14,989 bases of DNA from an uncultured Clostridia bacterium (GTDB lineage: Bacteria; Bacillota; Clostridia; Oscillospirales; Oscillospiraceae): NCBI GenBank assembly GCA_937893605.1, contig CALBGG010000021.1, positions 1 to 14,989 on the forward strand, read 5' to 3'. Each line of letters begins with the position of its first letter. Position 1 is the stretch's first letter. This document shows positions 1 through 7,365 of this stretch, in pieces. Under the pieces are notes generated by a model that did no database searches, was not told the origin of the DNA, and was given only the letters and a program-made list of their open reading frames with translations. The translations under genes and the position numbers were made by a program.

Positions 1-865
1 TCATCCTCTTTTTTTATGTCAAAGTATTTTCTGCGCTCTGTGGAAAGGCGCATCATATCGCGGATAGTCTCTCTGTCGCCGTTTGCAATGCTGTTTCGCA
101 AAAGCTCGAACTTTTCGCTGAAAAGATCCATCTGTCGCACGAGCTCGTCTCGGTTTAACAAAAACAGCTCGCTCCACATCTCGTCGTTTATTTTTGCGAT
201 GCGCGTAAGGTCGCGGAACGAGTCGCCCGTGTAATCGACAAGGTGCTTTGAGTCCTTGCACACCATGAGCGAGACCGCGATGCAGTGGGCAAGTTGCGAG
301 AGAAAGCCTATCATCTCGTCGTGCTTTTCGGGCGTGAGCTCGGCTATCATTCTGAAGCCCATTATCCTGCCGAGCTCCTTGCAGGTCTCGATGGCCTCGG
401 GCGTGTTTTTATCCGTGGGCGTGACGATGTAGTTTGCGCCCTCGAATATCTCCATGCGCGCGTTTTCAACGCCGCTGCATTCGCGCCCGGCCATGGGGTG
501 CGCACCGATAAACTCAAGGTCATCGCGCAGCATGCCCTGAATTTTGTAGATAATGCTGCACTTTACGCCCGTAACGTCGGTGATGAGAGCATGTGGCTTT
601 ATATACTGCTGATAATTCTCTATCCATTCGACGAAGGCGTGCGGATACATCGCAAAGATCAGCAGGTCAAACTGCGCGATATACTCGGGGTCGATATCCG
701 CTCTGCCATGAGCTATTATTCCCTCGCGCAGGGCGTAGTCTATTGTCTCCTGCCGCCTTGCTATCGCGCCGACCTCAAAGCCGTGAGCGGTAAGCGACTG
801 CGCGTAGCTGCCGCCCATGAGGCCAAGGCCGAGTATAAGTATTTTTGTGTTTTTGTCAAGCTTCA
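1..865 (-). CDS. tyrA: Prephenate dehydrogenase (3' end cut by window edge)
   Basis: This gene oxidatively decarboxylates prephenate to 4-hydroxyphenylpyruvate with NAD(P), the step that commits prephenate to tyrosine. Reading back from the ATG at 863-865 gives 288 codons with no stop before the left edge. The N-terminus has a Rossmann dinucleotide loop (GLGLMGGS, residues 13-20). The family motif GAHPMAGRE lies at residues 121-129 and a conserved-looking His at 194 (QLAHCIA). The start is supported by GGAGG a few bases upstream, inside aroA, and the frame overlaps the aroA stop by 10 bases. Most stand-alone TyrA proteins are only slightly longer, so little should be missing unless a C-terminal ACT domain follows. 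No chorismate mutase domain is present; that activity lies in PheA. Arogenate dehydrogenase specificity cannot be excluded from sequence alone. Confidence 0.93.
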
Positions 866-2064
866 TATTCTGCCTCCAAGCCGAGTGAGCCGAGATCGGC
901 AAAGTAATTCGGGTAGCTCTTGCGCACGGCCTGCACACCGTCGATAACGCCGCCGGTTATGCTGCACAGGAGCGTTGCCGCCATGACGATTCGGTGATCG
1001 TTATTGGCCGGTAGCGCCGAGAGCGGCGCTTTGAGTACGCCCGGCTTTATTACGACTTCGTTGTCGTAAAGCTCCGTCTCGATGCCAAAAGCCGCAAGCT
1101 GCTGCGCCATGACGGCGGCTCTGTCGCTTTCCTTTATCCGAAGTCTGCGCGTTCCCGTAAAGACCGCGCCGTGCCCCAGGGCCGCCGCGAGCGCAAACAG
1201 CACGGGACCGAGATCGGGGCAGTTTGAGATATCGAGCTTCGCCCCCGGAGTCTTCAGCTTTTCAAAATACTCAAGGCAGACCCTGTCGCCCTGAATGCTG
1301 TCATTGCAAAGTCCCGTGACCCTGACGCTGCCTCCGATGAAATTAAACGCCTCGAGCGCCGCGGCGTTTGACCAGTCGCCCTCGACGGTTTTTTCTCCGG
1401 CTGCGTACCTCTGCCCGCCGCGAACCGAAAACAGGTTTGGCTCCGGCTCGCTTATCTCAATGCCGCACGAGCGCAGAACGCCGAGCGTTATATCTATATA
1501 AGCGCGGCTTTCAACAGGCGGCAGAACTCTTATCACGCTGTCGCCCTCAAGCGTCGGCAGCGCGAACATGAGCCCCGAAACAAACTGGCTGCTCACGTCG
1601 CCGCGCAGGACATACTCCCCCGCCGTGAGCTTACCGCGAAATTCAATGCCGCTCTTATCCTTTTTTATCTCTATCCCCTTACCGCCGAGCATGTCCTCGT
1701 ATATGCCGATGCCGCGCTCTAAAAGCCTTGGCGTTCCCTCAAAGCGCACCCTCGCGCCCGTGAGAGCAAGGGGTATCATAAAGCGCAGCGTGCTTCCGCT
1801 TTCGCGGCAGCGCAAAACGGCGTCCTCCGGCGTTTTGCCGGTTCTTCCGGTGATCGTCACCGCGTCGCCGCATTTTTCATATCTCGCGCCGAGCGCCTCT
1901 ATGCAGTCGAGCGTTGCGAGCATATCCTCGCTTTCGGAAATGCCGTTTATGCGGCTTTCACCCTCGGCGAGGGCGGCGCATATCAGCATTCGGTGGGCAT
2001 AGCTTTTCGACGGCGGCGCTTTTATCTCGCCGCAAAGCCGCGACGGGCTTATTTTAAGCTTCAT
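856..2064 (-). CDS. aroA: EPSP synthase (3-phosphoshikimate 1-carboxyvinyltransferase)
   Basis: The 402-residue enzyme transfers the enolpyruvyl group of PEP to shikimate-3-phosphate, the sixth step of the shikimate pathway. Visible hallmarks are K20-S21 and R25 in PSKSYAHR, the loop RESGSTLR (87-94), GDVSSQF (155-161), D284 in CPDLGPVL, RIKESDR (309-315) with E312, NDHR (355-358) and K382 in RKSYP. These match substrate-binding and catalytic positions of the family. The PEP-site loop has Glu-Ser-Gly-Ser where the E. coli enzyme has Asn-Ala-Gly-Thr; I recall this variant as common in Clostridia. The protein is a little shorter than the roughly 427-residue E. coli enzyme. Its start overlaps the end of aroQ by 11 bases and its end overlaps tyrA by 10, so translation is probably coupled. 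Confidence 0.96.
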   Translation of the reverse strand: MKLKISPSRLCGEIKAPPSKSYAHRMLICAALAEGESRINGISESEDMLATLDCIEALGARYEKCGDAVTITGRTGKTPEDAVLRCRESGSTLRFMIPLALTGARVRFEGTPRLLERGIGIYEDMLGGKGIEIKKDKSGIEFRGKLTAGEYVLRGDVSSQFVSGLMFALPTLEGDSVIRVLPPVESRAYIDITLGVLRSCGIEISEPEPNLFSVRGGQRYAAGEKTVEGDWSNAAALEAFNFIGGSVRVTGLCNDSIQGDRVCLEYFEKLKTPGAKLDISNCPDLGPVLFALAAALGHGAVFTGTRRLRIKESDRAAVMAQQLAAFGIETELYDNEVVIKPGVLKAPLSALPANNDHRIVMAATLLCSITGGVIDGVQAVRKSYPNYFADLGSLGLEAEYEA

Positions 2065-2503
2065 TTTTCTCTCCGATGTGATCTATAAGAAAATCGATCG
2101 CCTCGTTGTAGCCCGCAAGACCGTGGCCGCATATGGTCTTGACCGCGACGGCACGGATGTAGCTTACCTGCCTGAAGGCCTCGCGCTCGGACACCTCGGA
2201 TATGTGCACCTCAACAGTCGGTATGCCGACGCCCTTGACGGCGTCCGCTATGGCGACCGATGTGTGCGTATACGCCGCGGGATTAAAGACGATGCCGTCA
2301 ACACCGTCAAAATACGCCTTCTGGATAGCGTCAACGAGGTCTCCCTCGTGGTTTGACTGGTAAAACTCGACCGCGACGCTCTTTTCCTCGGCGTGCTCGC
2401 TTATCATTTTGAGCAGGTCTTTATAGCTCTGTCTGCCGTATATCTCAGGCTCTCTGATGCCGAGAATATTGATATTCGGCCCGTTTAAAACGAGAATTTT
2501 CAT
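2054..2503 (-). CDS. aroQ: Type II 3-dehydroquinate dehydratase
   Basis: This 149-residue protein dehydrates 3-dehydroquinate to 3-dehydroshikimate, the third step of the shikimate pathway. It is the small dodecameric type II enzyme, not the Schiff-base type I AroD. The signature runs NGPNINILGIREPEIYG at residues 7-23, with R17 and the active-site Tyr at 22. QSNHEG (49-54), NPAAYTHTS (74-82), the catalytic His at 100 in VEVHISEV, and REAFR (107-111) follow. Length is typical of the family. The ATG shares bases with the stop of the upstream aroE-aroK gene in an ATGA overlap, and the 3' end overlaps aroA by 11 bases. Confidence 0.97.
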   Translation of the reverse strand: MKILVLNGPNINILGIREPEIYGRQSYKDLLKMISEHAEEKSVAVEFYQSNHEGDLVDAIQKAYFDGVDGIVFNPAAYTHTSVAIADAVKGVGIPTVEVHISEVSEREAFRQVSYIRAVAVKTICGHGLAGYNEAIDFLIDHIGEKNEA

Positions 2504-3738
2504 TTCGTAAGCTCCTTTAATATCGCGTCGGCCTCCGCCTCGGGCGTGGTGTTTGCGTCGATGTGCACCTCCGCTGCGGCGCAGTATATGTCATAGCGCT
2601 CGGCATAGAGCTTTTCGATCGCGCTGCGGCGCGAGGCAAGCGGCCTGTCATCGGTGGCAATGAGGTTTTCCGGTCTTCTGTCGAGGAAAACGAGAACGCC
2701 GTTGTGCTTGAGCGCACGCACGTTTTCCGGATCGAGCACCGCGCCGCCGCCGGTTGCGATGACCTTGCCGCCCGTTGCCGAAAGAGAGGCCGCCGTTTCC
2801 TTTTCGATTTTCCTGAACTCCGCCTCGCCGAATTTTGCGAAGAAATCCGCTATGGGCATGCCGATCTTTTTGACTATATATTCATCCGTATCGGCAAGCT
2901 CCTTACCGCATTTTTCGGCGAGAATTTTGCCGACTGTCGTTTTGCCGCTCGATGGCATGCCGATCAGGACGATATTCTGCTTATCGTTTTTGACGCTGTT
3001 AAACGCCTTGTCGACAAGGCTCTCGTCCGGCGGGATATCCTGAAACACCGCCGCCGCGTACACTGCCTGCGCCGAAAGCATATACAGGCCGCCCTCGGCC
3101 GGGATGCCTTTTTCCTGCGCGTCAAGGATAAGATTCGTGCGCAGAGGGTTATATATCGCGTCGAGCACGCCCTCGAGCTTCGGGAAGGCCGAAATATCTA
3201 TGGGGCTGCCGCCCTGCTTCGGGAACATGCCCACGGGCGTTGCATTTATGATGACTTGCGCGTCGCTGTGCTCGGAAACAGCCTGCTCATAGGTTATGCT
3301 GCCGTTTTTGCCGCTGCGCGAGACGTAATATACGCTCTCGGCACCCATGTACTCTGCCAGCGCATGGCCGGTTTTCGAGGCTCCGCCCGTTCCGAGTATA
3401 AGCACCTTTTTGCCCTTCACATCGACGTTTATGTGCTTTGCAAGCGCCAGCATGCCGGGAAAATCGGTGTTGTCGCCGAAGAGCTTGCCGTTCCGGTTTA
3501 CGATGGTATTCACAGCGCCGATTCTCTTTGCGGTTTCGGATATCTCGTCAAGATAAGGGATAACGTCCTGCTTATACGGTATCGTCACGTTTATGGCGTT
3601 AAACTCGCGCTTTGTCAGAAACTCGCCGAGCCCGGAGGGCGGAATTTCGTGCAGCTCGTATTCGTAATCGGCTATCTGCGCGTGGATCTCGCAGGAATAG
3701 CTGTGAGTAAGATGCTCGCCGATAAGTCCGTATTTCAT
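2500..3738 (-). CDS. aroE-aroK: Fused shikimate dehydrogenase - shikimate kinase
   Basis: One 412-residue polypeptide carries two consecutive shikimate pathway enzymes. Residues 1 to about 245 are AroE: shikimate-binding Ser13 and Ser15 (THSYS), catalytic K56 in NVTIPYK, D92 in DNTD, an NADP-binding loop GTGGASKT (116-123), and NATPVGM (165-171). Residues 253-412 are shikimate kinase: P-loop GMPSSGKTT (260-268), DTD (283-285), FRKIE (308-312), GGG (330-332), lid arginine R365 in DDRPL, and a C-terminal R381. The linker is only about ten residues, with no stop or frameshift. I chose the ATG at 3736-3738, not an in-frame ATG 96 bases upstream. It begins the AroE fold, has AAAGGAG upstream, and makes an ATGA overlap with the aroC stop. 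The longer frame would only add residues encoded antisense-like within aroC in another frame. Confidence 0.95.
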   Translation of the reverse strand: MKYGLIGEHLTHSYSCEIHAQIADYEYELHEIPPSGLGEFLTKREFNAINVTIPYKQDVIPYLDEISETAKRIGAVNTIVNRNGKLFGDNTDFPGMLALAKHINVDVKGKKVLILGTGGASKTGHALAEYMGAESVYYVSRSGKNGSITYEQAVSEHSDAQVIINATPVGMFPKQGGSPIDISAFPKLEGVLDAIYNPLRTNLILDAQEKGIPAEGGLYMLSAQAVYAAAVFQDIPPDESLVDKAFNSVKNDKQNIVLIGMPSSGKTTVGKILAEKCGKELADTDEYIVKKIGMPIADFFAKFGEAEFRKIEKETAASLSATGGKVIATGGGAVLDPENVRALKHNGVLVFLDRRPENLIATDDRPLASRRSAIEKLYAERYDIYCAAAEVHIDANTTPEAEADAILKELTK

Positions 3739-4838
3739 CTGTCGTCGACTCCTTTCGTAAGCACGTCCGTGCCGTATCGCAGACTCAGCATATCGGCAAG
3801 GCACAGCGACGCGACGCTGTCGAGCACCGGGCATATCCTGCGGATTATGGCCGGATCATGCCGTCCGTGTATGCTGAGCCGGGTATTTTCGTTTTTTATG
3901 AAGTCCACCGTGTCCTGCGGCCTTGCTATCGACGGCGTGGGCTTTACCGCACAGCGGAAGACGATGGGCATTCCGTTTGTGATGCCGCCGTTAATGCCGC
4001 CGTTATTGTTCGTCGTCGTTATAATCCCGCCGTCTTCGACCCTGAACGGATCGTTGCACTGACTTCCGCGCATATCCGCAACGGCAAAGCCCGCGCCGAA
4101 CTCTATCCCCTTGACTCCGCCGAGCGAGAACGCCGCGTGGGATATCACGCTCTCGACGCTGTCAAACCACGGCTCGCCGACTCCGGCCGGGACGCCGCAT
4201 ATGACCGTTTCCGTCACTCCGCCGACGCTGTCGGCAGCCTCCCGCGCCTGAAGTATGCGCTTCGTCATCTCCGCGCCGCTTGTATCATCCAGAACAGGGA
4301 AGCTTTTTTCGCAAAGGGCTTTTATATCGCCCGCGAGGTCTTCTCCGAACGCGCGGTCGGAAACGCCCGCGCATTTATAAATATGCGTTGCAAGGCTTAT
4401 GCCGATGTCCTTGAGCGCCGGGATGAGCACGCCTCCGGCCGCGACGAGCGCCGCCGTTATCCTGCCGGAAAAATGGCCGCCGCCGCGATAATCCTCACAG
4501 CCGTGGTACTTGCAGTGCGCGGAATAGTCCGCGTGCGACGGGCGCGCAGGGCCGTAGTCGTAGTCGCGGCTGCGTGTATTCTCGTTTGGAATGACTATGC
4601 ACAGCGGTGTGCCGGTCGTTTTGCCGCCGAAAACGCCGCTTAATATCTTAAATTCGTCCTTTTCCCGGCGGGGCGTATCTATCGCCGAGGAAGGGCGGCG
4701 GCGCGTAAGCTGTCGGGCAATGAAGTCCTCATCTATCGTTATCCCCGGCGCGAGCCCGTCGATAACGCAGCCCACCGCCGCGCCGTGGCTCTCGCCGAAA
4801 AGGGTCAGGCAAACGCTTTGACCGAAGCTGTTTTTCAT
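3735..4838 (-). CDS. aroC: Chorismate synthase
   Basis: The 367-residue enzyme makes chorismate from EPSP by 1,4-elimination and needs reduced FMN, although the reaction has no net redox change. The first signature, LFGESHGAAVGCVIDG, starts at residue 13 and includes H18. RPSHADYS carries H102. The second signature RGGGHFSGRITA spans 118-129. GIEFGAGF (244-251), the glycine-rich NNGGINGGITNG region and RHDP (326-329) complete the pattern. Length is normal. The ATG overlaps the aroB stop in an ATGA arrangement and has GGAGGAGG directly upstream. No separate flavin reductase domain is present, so reduced FMN must come from elsewhere in the cell. Confidence 0.97.
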   Translation of the reverse strand: MKNSFGQSVCLTLFGESHGAAVGCVIDGLAPGITIDEDFIARQLTRRRPSSAIDTPRREKDEFKILSGVFGGKTTGTPLCIVIPNENTRSRDYDYGPARPSHADYSAHCKYHGCEDYRGGGHFSGRITAALVAAGGVLIPALKDIGISLATHIYKCAGVSDRAFGEDLAGDIKALCEKSFPVLDDTSGAEMTKRILQAREAADSVGGVTETVICGVPAGVGEPWFDSVESVISHAAFSLGGVKGIEFGAGFAVADMRGSQCNDPFRVEDGGIITTTNNNGGINGGITNGMPIVFRCAVKPTPSIARPQDTVDFIKNENTRLSIHGRHDPAIIRRICPVLDSVASLCLADMLSLRYGTDVLTKGVDDR

Positions 4839-5842
4839 TTTGCCTCCTCCAAACGTGAAAGTATCTCGTCGGCGCTCATGCGGCAGAGCCTGAAAGAGCC
4901 GATCTCGTCGACAATTACCGCCGATATGCCGTCCGAGCCCGTTTTTTTATCGTGCTTCAAAAACGGCAGAAGCTCGTCCTTCGTCTGCCCGATCTCGGTC
5001 GGCAGGCCGTATTTTTCGAGCACCGCTCTTATCCTCGCGGCGGCGTTTTCGCCGCTCATCGGGATCATTCCGAGCGCGACACACTCGCCGTGCAGGAGCT
5101 TTCCGGCGTTGAAGCTCTCGACCGCGTGGCCTATCGTGTGGCCGAAATTGAGCACTTTTCTCAGTCCCGTTTCGCGCGGATCCTCTTCGACCACGCTCTT
5201 TTTTATCATAAGCGCACGGTATATTATTTCCGGCAGGTCGGCCGTGAGGTCATCGCTGCGCCCGATGAGCGAAAAGAGCTCGGAGTCGTTCGTCGCGGCC
5301 ATTTTTATCGCCTCGGCAAGTCCGGCCATGAGCTGGCGGCGCGAGAGCGTTCCGAGCACCTCGGGGTCGATTATGACCTTTTTCGGCTGATAAAACGCGC
5401 CGACTATGTTCTTTACGCCGCCGAAATCTATCGCCGTTTTTCCGCCTATGGACGAGTCGACCTGCGACAGCAGCGTGGTCGGGATATTGTAAAAATCCAC
5501 GCCGCGCATATAGCAGGACGCGGCAAAGCCGCTCAGATCGCCGACGACACCGCCGCCGACAGCGACGACGCAGTCGCTTCTTGTGAACGACGCATCCAGC
5601 ATTTCCTTTAAAAGATGCTGAAACTCGCCAAAGCACTTGCTCTGCTCGCCCTGCGGGATGGCCACTATCACTGCATCCCTGCACTGCGCGGCGACCGTTT
5701 CGGCGTACCGGGCGGGTACTCCGCTGTCGGTAACGATAAGTGTGCGGCGGTTTAAATTCAAAAGCTCGCCGGCCTTTTTGAGTGTGCCGGGCTCGAGCAC
5801 TATATCATAATCCCATGTGTCGGTTTTTACGGGGATGATCAT
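4835..5842 (-). CDS. aroB: 3-dehydroquinate synthase
   Basis: The 335-residue enzyme converts DAHP to 3-dehydroquinate using bound NAD and a divalent metal, the second step of the shikimate pathway. The NAD-binding GGGVVGD is at residues 96-102, followed by PTTLLSQVDSSIGGKTA. Likely metal ligands are E177 (GLAEAIK), H235 (NFGHTIGHA) and H251 (HGECVALGM). The protein is slightly short compared with the usual 350-360 residues, but all core motifs are intact. The gene starts 6 bases after the pheA stop, with GGAG across the end of pheA serving as ribosome site. It ends in a 4-base overlap with aroC. Confidence 0.96.
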   Translation of the reverse strand: MIIPVKTDTWDYDIVLEPGTLKKAGELLNLNRRTLIVTDSGVPARYAETVAAQCRDAVIVAIPQGEQSKCFGEFQHLLKEMLDASFTRSDCVVAVGGGVVGDLSGFAASCYMRGVDFYNIPTTLLSQVDSSIGGKTAIDFGGVKNIVGAFYQPKKVIIDPEVLGTLSRRQLMAGLAEAIKMAATNDSELFSLIGRSDDLTADLPEIIYRALMIKKSVVEEDPRETGLRKVLNFGHTIGHAVESFNAGKLLHGECVALGMIPMSGENAAARIRAVLEKYGLPTEIGQTKDELLPFLKHDKKTGSDGISAVIVDEIGSFRLCRMSADEILSRLEEAK

Positions 5843-5848
5843 ATCAAG

Positions 5849-6955
5849 TCACTCTCCGATTTTAAGATTTGAGTAGTAGGTGCCGACAAGCTTGAGCTTT
5901 GCGCATATCGCCGACAGCTCGCGGAGCATATCCCTGCCGTTTTCGTTGTTCACGTTGCCCTCGGCCTCGATATAGAAGAAGTAGTTCCACTGAAGATCCT
6001 TCATCGGACGCGAGCGGAGGTTTCGCATGTTGAAGCCGTGCGCGCCGATTATATTCAGCGTCTGCGCAAGAGCACCGGCCTCATTTTTGACGGTGAAGAC
6101 GAGGATGAAGTTTTCCTCTGCGCGGCTCGACATGCTCGCCGGGCGGTTCTGCGCACGCGATAGCGCGGCAAAGCGCGTCGTGTTGGTCTTGCTGTCGTTA
6201 ATGACCTTATCGACGATCTTGAGGCCGAACACCTCGCTGGTCTCGTCCGAGGCTATCGCCGCTATCGTCGCGTCGTTTTTCTCCTTGACGTACCGGGCCG
6301 CCAGCGCCGTGTTTGAAAACGTCTCTGTCTCAAAGCCGTGCGCACGGATGTATTCGCCGCACTGCTCGAGCGCCTGAGGATGGCTTATGACAGTCTTTAC
6401 GCTCTCTGTCGTCGCCTCGTCGGTGCCGAGCAGATTATGCTCTATCGGCAGATCGACGACCTGATTTACGAACAGATCGCCCGAGAATATGAGATCCATG
6501 ACCGTTCCGACCTCACCGGCGGCGCTGTTTTCAAGCGGCAGCACAACGCAGTCGTATTCGCCGCGCTCAACGGCCTCGTAAGCGTCGCCGAAATCGGAAT
6601 ACGGCACGAGCTCGGCCTCCGGGAACATGCGCCTTGCCGCCATATACGCAAAAGCGCCCTCGACGCCGCAATAGGTGACCTTCATCCCGTTTAATATCTT
6701 CGACTGGTACTCGCATGACAGGTCGATAGTTTTCTTGAGAAACTGCACATAGTATGACTCGATATCTGAGCTTTCTATAAGCGTGCGGTTGCGGTCGATA
6801 AGCTCCTTTTCGCGTGCGGGATCCTTGACCGACAGGCCGTGCTGCTTTTTATATCCGGCTATAGCTGCGGCGGCGTGCATGCGCTGCTCGAAAAGCTTCG
6901 CCATTTCCGTATCTATTCTGCTTATCTCATTTCTTGATTTTTCAAGTTCGTTCAT
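5849..6955 (-). CDS. pheA: Bifunctional chorismate mutase / prephenate dehydratase (P-protein)
   Basis: This 368-residue enzyme rearranges chorismate to prephenate and dehydrates it to phenylpyruvate, the phenylalanine branch. Residues 1-90 form an AroQ-type chorismate mutase: R8, R25, K36/K37, S80 and Q84 align with active-site residues of the E. coli P-protein. Residues 91-275 are the prephenate dehydratase domain, with SHPQALEQC (191-199) and the catalytic TRF at 260-262. Residues 283-368 are an ACT domain with GALAQTL and the ESRP-like RSRP (314-317), where phenylalanine feedback is expected in this family. It is the first structural gene after the leader at 6956-7237. Its ATG has AGAGG about 8 bases upstream, directly after the attenuator U-tract. 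Confidence 0.97.
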   Translation of the reverse strand: MNELEKSRNEISRIDTEMAKLFEQRMHAAAAIAGYKKQHGLSVKDPAREKELIDRNRTLIESSDIESYYVQFLKKTIDLSCEYQSKILNGMKVTYCGVEGAFAYMAARRMFPEAELVPYSDFGDAYEAVERGEYDCVVLPLENSAAGEVGTVMDLIFSGDLFVNQVVDLPIEHNLLGTDEATTESVKTVISHPQALEQCGEYIRAHGFETETFSNTALAARYVKEKNDATIAAIASDETSEVFGLKIVDKVINDSKTNTTRFAALSRAQNRPASMSSRAEENFILVFTVKNEAGALAQTLNIIGAHGFNMRNLRSRPMKDLQWNYFFYIEAEGNVNNENGRDMLRELSAICAKLKLVGTYYSNLKIGE

Positions 6956-6975
6956 GTCGATACCTCTGTGCTTTC

Positions 6976-7011
6976 AATAAAAAATATGCGATCCCGGCAA
7001 AGGGACCGCAT
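6976..7011 (-). terminator. Intrinsic terminator in the pheA leader (attenuator)
   Basis: On the minus strand ATGCGGTCCC (7011-7002) pairs with GGGATCGCAT (6995-6986) to form a 10-bp stem with one G-U pair and a 6-base loop. The tract ATTTTTTATT follows at 6985-6976. This is a textbook intrinsic terminator, yet it lies 20 bases before the pheA start and downstream of the operon's own promoter. It can therefore only make sense as a conditional terminator. The 5' arm is complementary to leader bases at 7074-7068 and 7056-7052, which gives a route to antitermination. Confidence 0.88.
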
Positions 7012-7074
7012 TCAATGACAAATATTCGCCGCTTTCATAAACGCGGCTTTTATGCGTGCATTGTTACGTCCCCT
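7000..7074 (-). promoter_or_regulatory. Candidate antiterminator of the pheA leader
   Basis: AGGGGAC (7074-7068), in the last codons of the leader peptide, can pair with GTCCCTT (7006-7000): seven pairs including one G-U. CGCAT (7056-7052) can pair with ATGCG (7011-7007), giving five more. The two helices are contiguous on the 3' side and leave an 11-base bulge on the 5' side. Together they occupy the entire 5' arm of the terminator. They enclose a small hairpin, GCCGC (7047-7043) with GCGGC (7032-7028). A ribosome at the leader stop codon (7066-7064) would cover AGGGGAC and block this fold; one stalled at the aromatic codons would not. The pairing is visible in the sequence, while its use in the cell is inference. 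Confidence 0.6.
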
Positions 7075-7210
7075 GCGCGGCGGCCTTGCGCCAGCCGTAA
7101 TAATAAAAATCGCAGTACGAATAAAATCGTACTGCGTTAAAAGACATGGATGCACTGCGGACAGACTCGGACACGGAACAATTCATCACAGCTGCATTGC
7201 GACCGCCCAT
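7064..7210 (-). CDS. Aromatic-rich leader peptide of the aro operon
   Basis: This is a 48-codon frame between the operon promoter and pheA. Residues 24-40 contain nine aromatic codons: Phe at 24, 29 and 35; Tyr at 30, 32, 36, 37 and 38; Trp at 40. The densest part reads FYSYCDFYYYGW (29-40). The ATG at 7210-7208 has GAGG eight bases upstream; in-frame ATGs at codons 9 and 22 lack a comparable site. The stop TAA is at 7066-7064, 52 bases before the terminator stem. The arrangement matches control peptides of classical amino-acid attenuators, in which scarcity of charged tRNA stalls the ribosome. The product itself probably has no enzymatic role. Translation is not proven, but a chance cluster exactly here seems unlikely. 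Confidence 0.8.
   Translation of the reverse strand: MGGRNAAVMNCSVSESVRSASMSFNAVRFYSYCDFYYYGWRKAAAQGT
7099..7136 (-). promoter_or_regulatory. Perfect 10-bp hairpin with U-rich tail inside the leader peptide
   Basis: CGCAGTACGA (7136-7127) and TCGTACTGCG (7120-7111) form a perfect 10-bp stem with loop TTTTAT, followed by TTTTTATTATT (7109-7099). It resembles an intrinsic terminator but lies within the coding part of the leader peptide, and the loop and tail are themselves Phe and Tyr codons. Likely roles are an RNA-polymerase pause hairpin that synchronises the first ribosome, or a terminator that acts only when the leader is not translated. A protein-binding palindrome is a third possibility. 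Confidence 0.7.
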
Positions 7211-7243
7211 TTCCGTATCCTCGCTTTCCTTAAAGATGAGTAA

Positions 7244-7272
7244 ATTATACTCATCCGAAAGCCAATTGTCAA
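7244..7272 (-). promoter_or_regulatory. Consensus sigma-A promoter of the aro operon
   Basis: The minus strand has TTGACA at 7272-7267, a 17-base spacer, and TATAAT at 7249-7244: both boxes match consensus exactly with ideal spacing. Transcription should start near 7237-7241, giving a leader of about 280 nt before pheA. No obvious repressor operator overlaps it, which fits control by termination downstream. The stretch 7273-7365, between this promoter and the pyrophosphatase stop, shows no gene and no clear terminator. Confidence 0.88.
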
Positions 7273-7365
7273 TTGCCGCTTTTCAACAAATTTCGCCGAT
7301 TTGCGCCAAGGGCTTTCAGCAAATAAACCATCGCCGTCTCTTCTTTATACTTTGAACGGGATAAT

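Noticed and set aside
285..947. A 220-codon plus-strand frame over tyrA
   Set aside because: The minus strand here encodes TyrA with the GLGLMGGS and GAHPMAGRE motifs; the plus frame has no recognisable content.
3739..3834. Upstream ATG giving a 444-residue AroE-AroK
   Set aside because: The extra 32 residues do not resemble AroE and are read from aroC sequence in another frame. The ATG at 3738 has a ribosome site and begins the fold.
2563..4062. A 499-codon open frame on the plus strand opposite aroE-aroK and aroC
   Set aside because: It lies wholly antisense to two genes with full catalytic motifs, has no recognisable domain, and its composition is what the complement of GC-rich coding sequence gives.
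6956..7240. T-box riboswitch upstream of pheA
   Set aside because: The conserved AGGGTGGNACCGCG antiterminator segment is absent from the transcribed strand. A GGGACCGCA string exists only on the opposite strand, as the complement of the terminator arm. The translated aromatic leader explains the terminator better.
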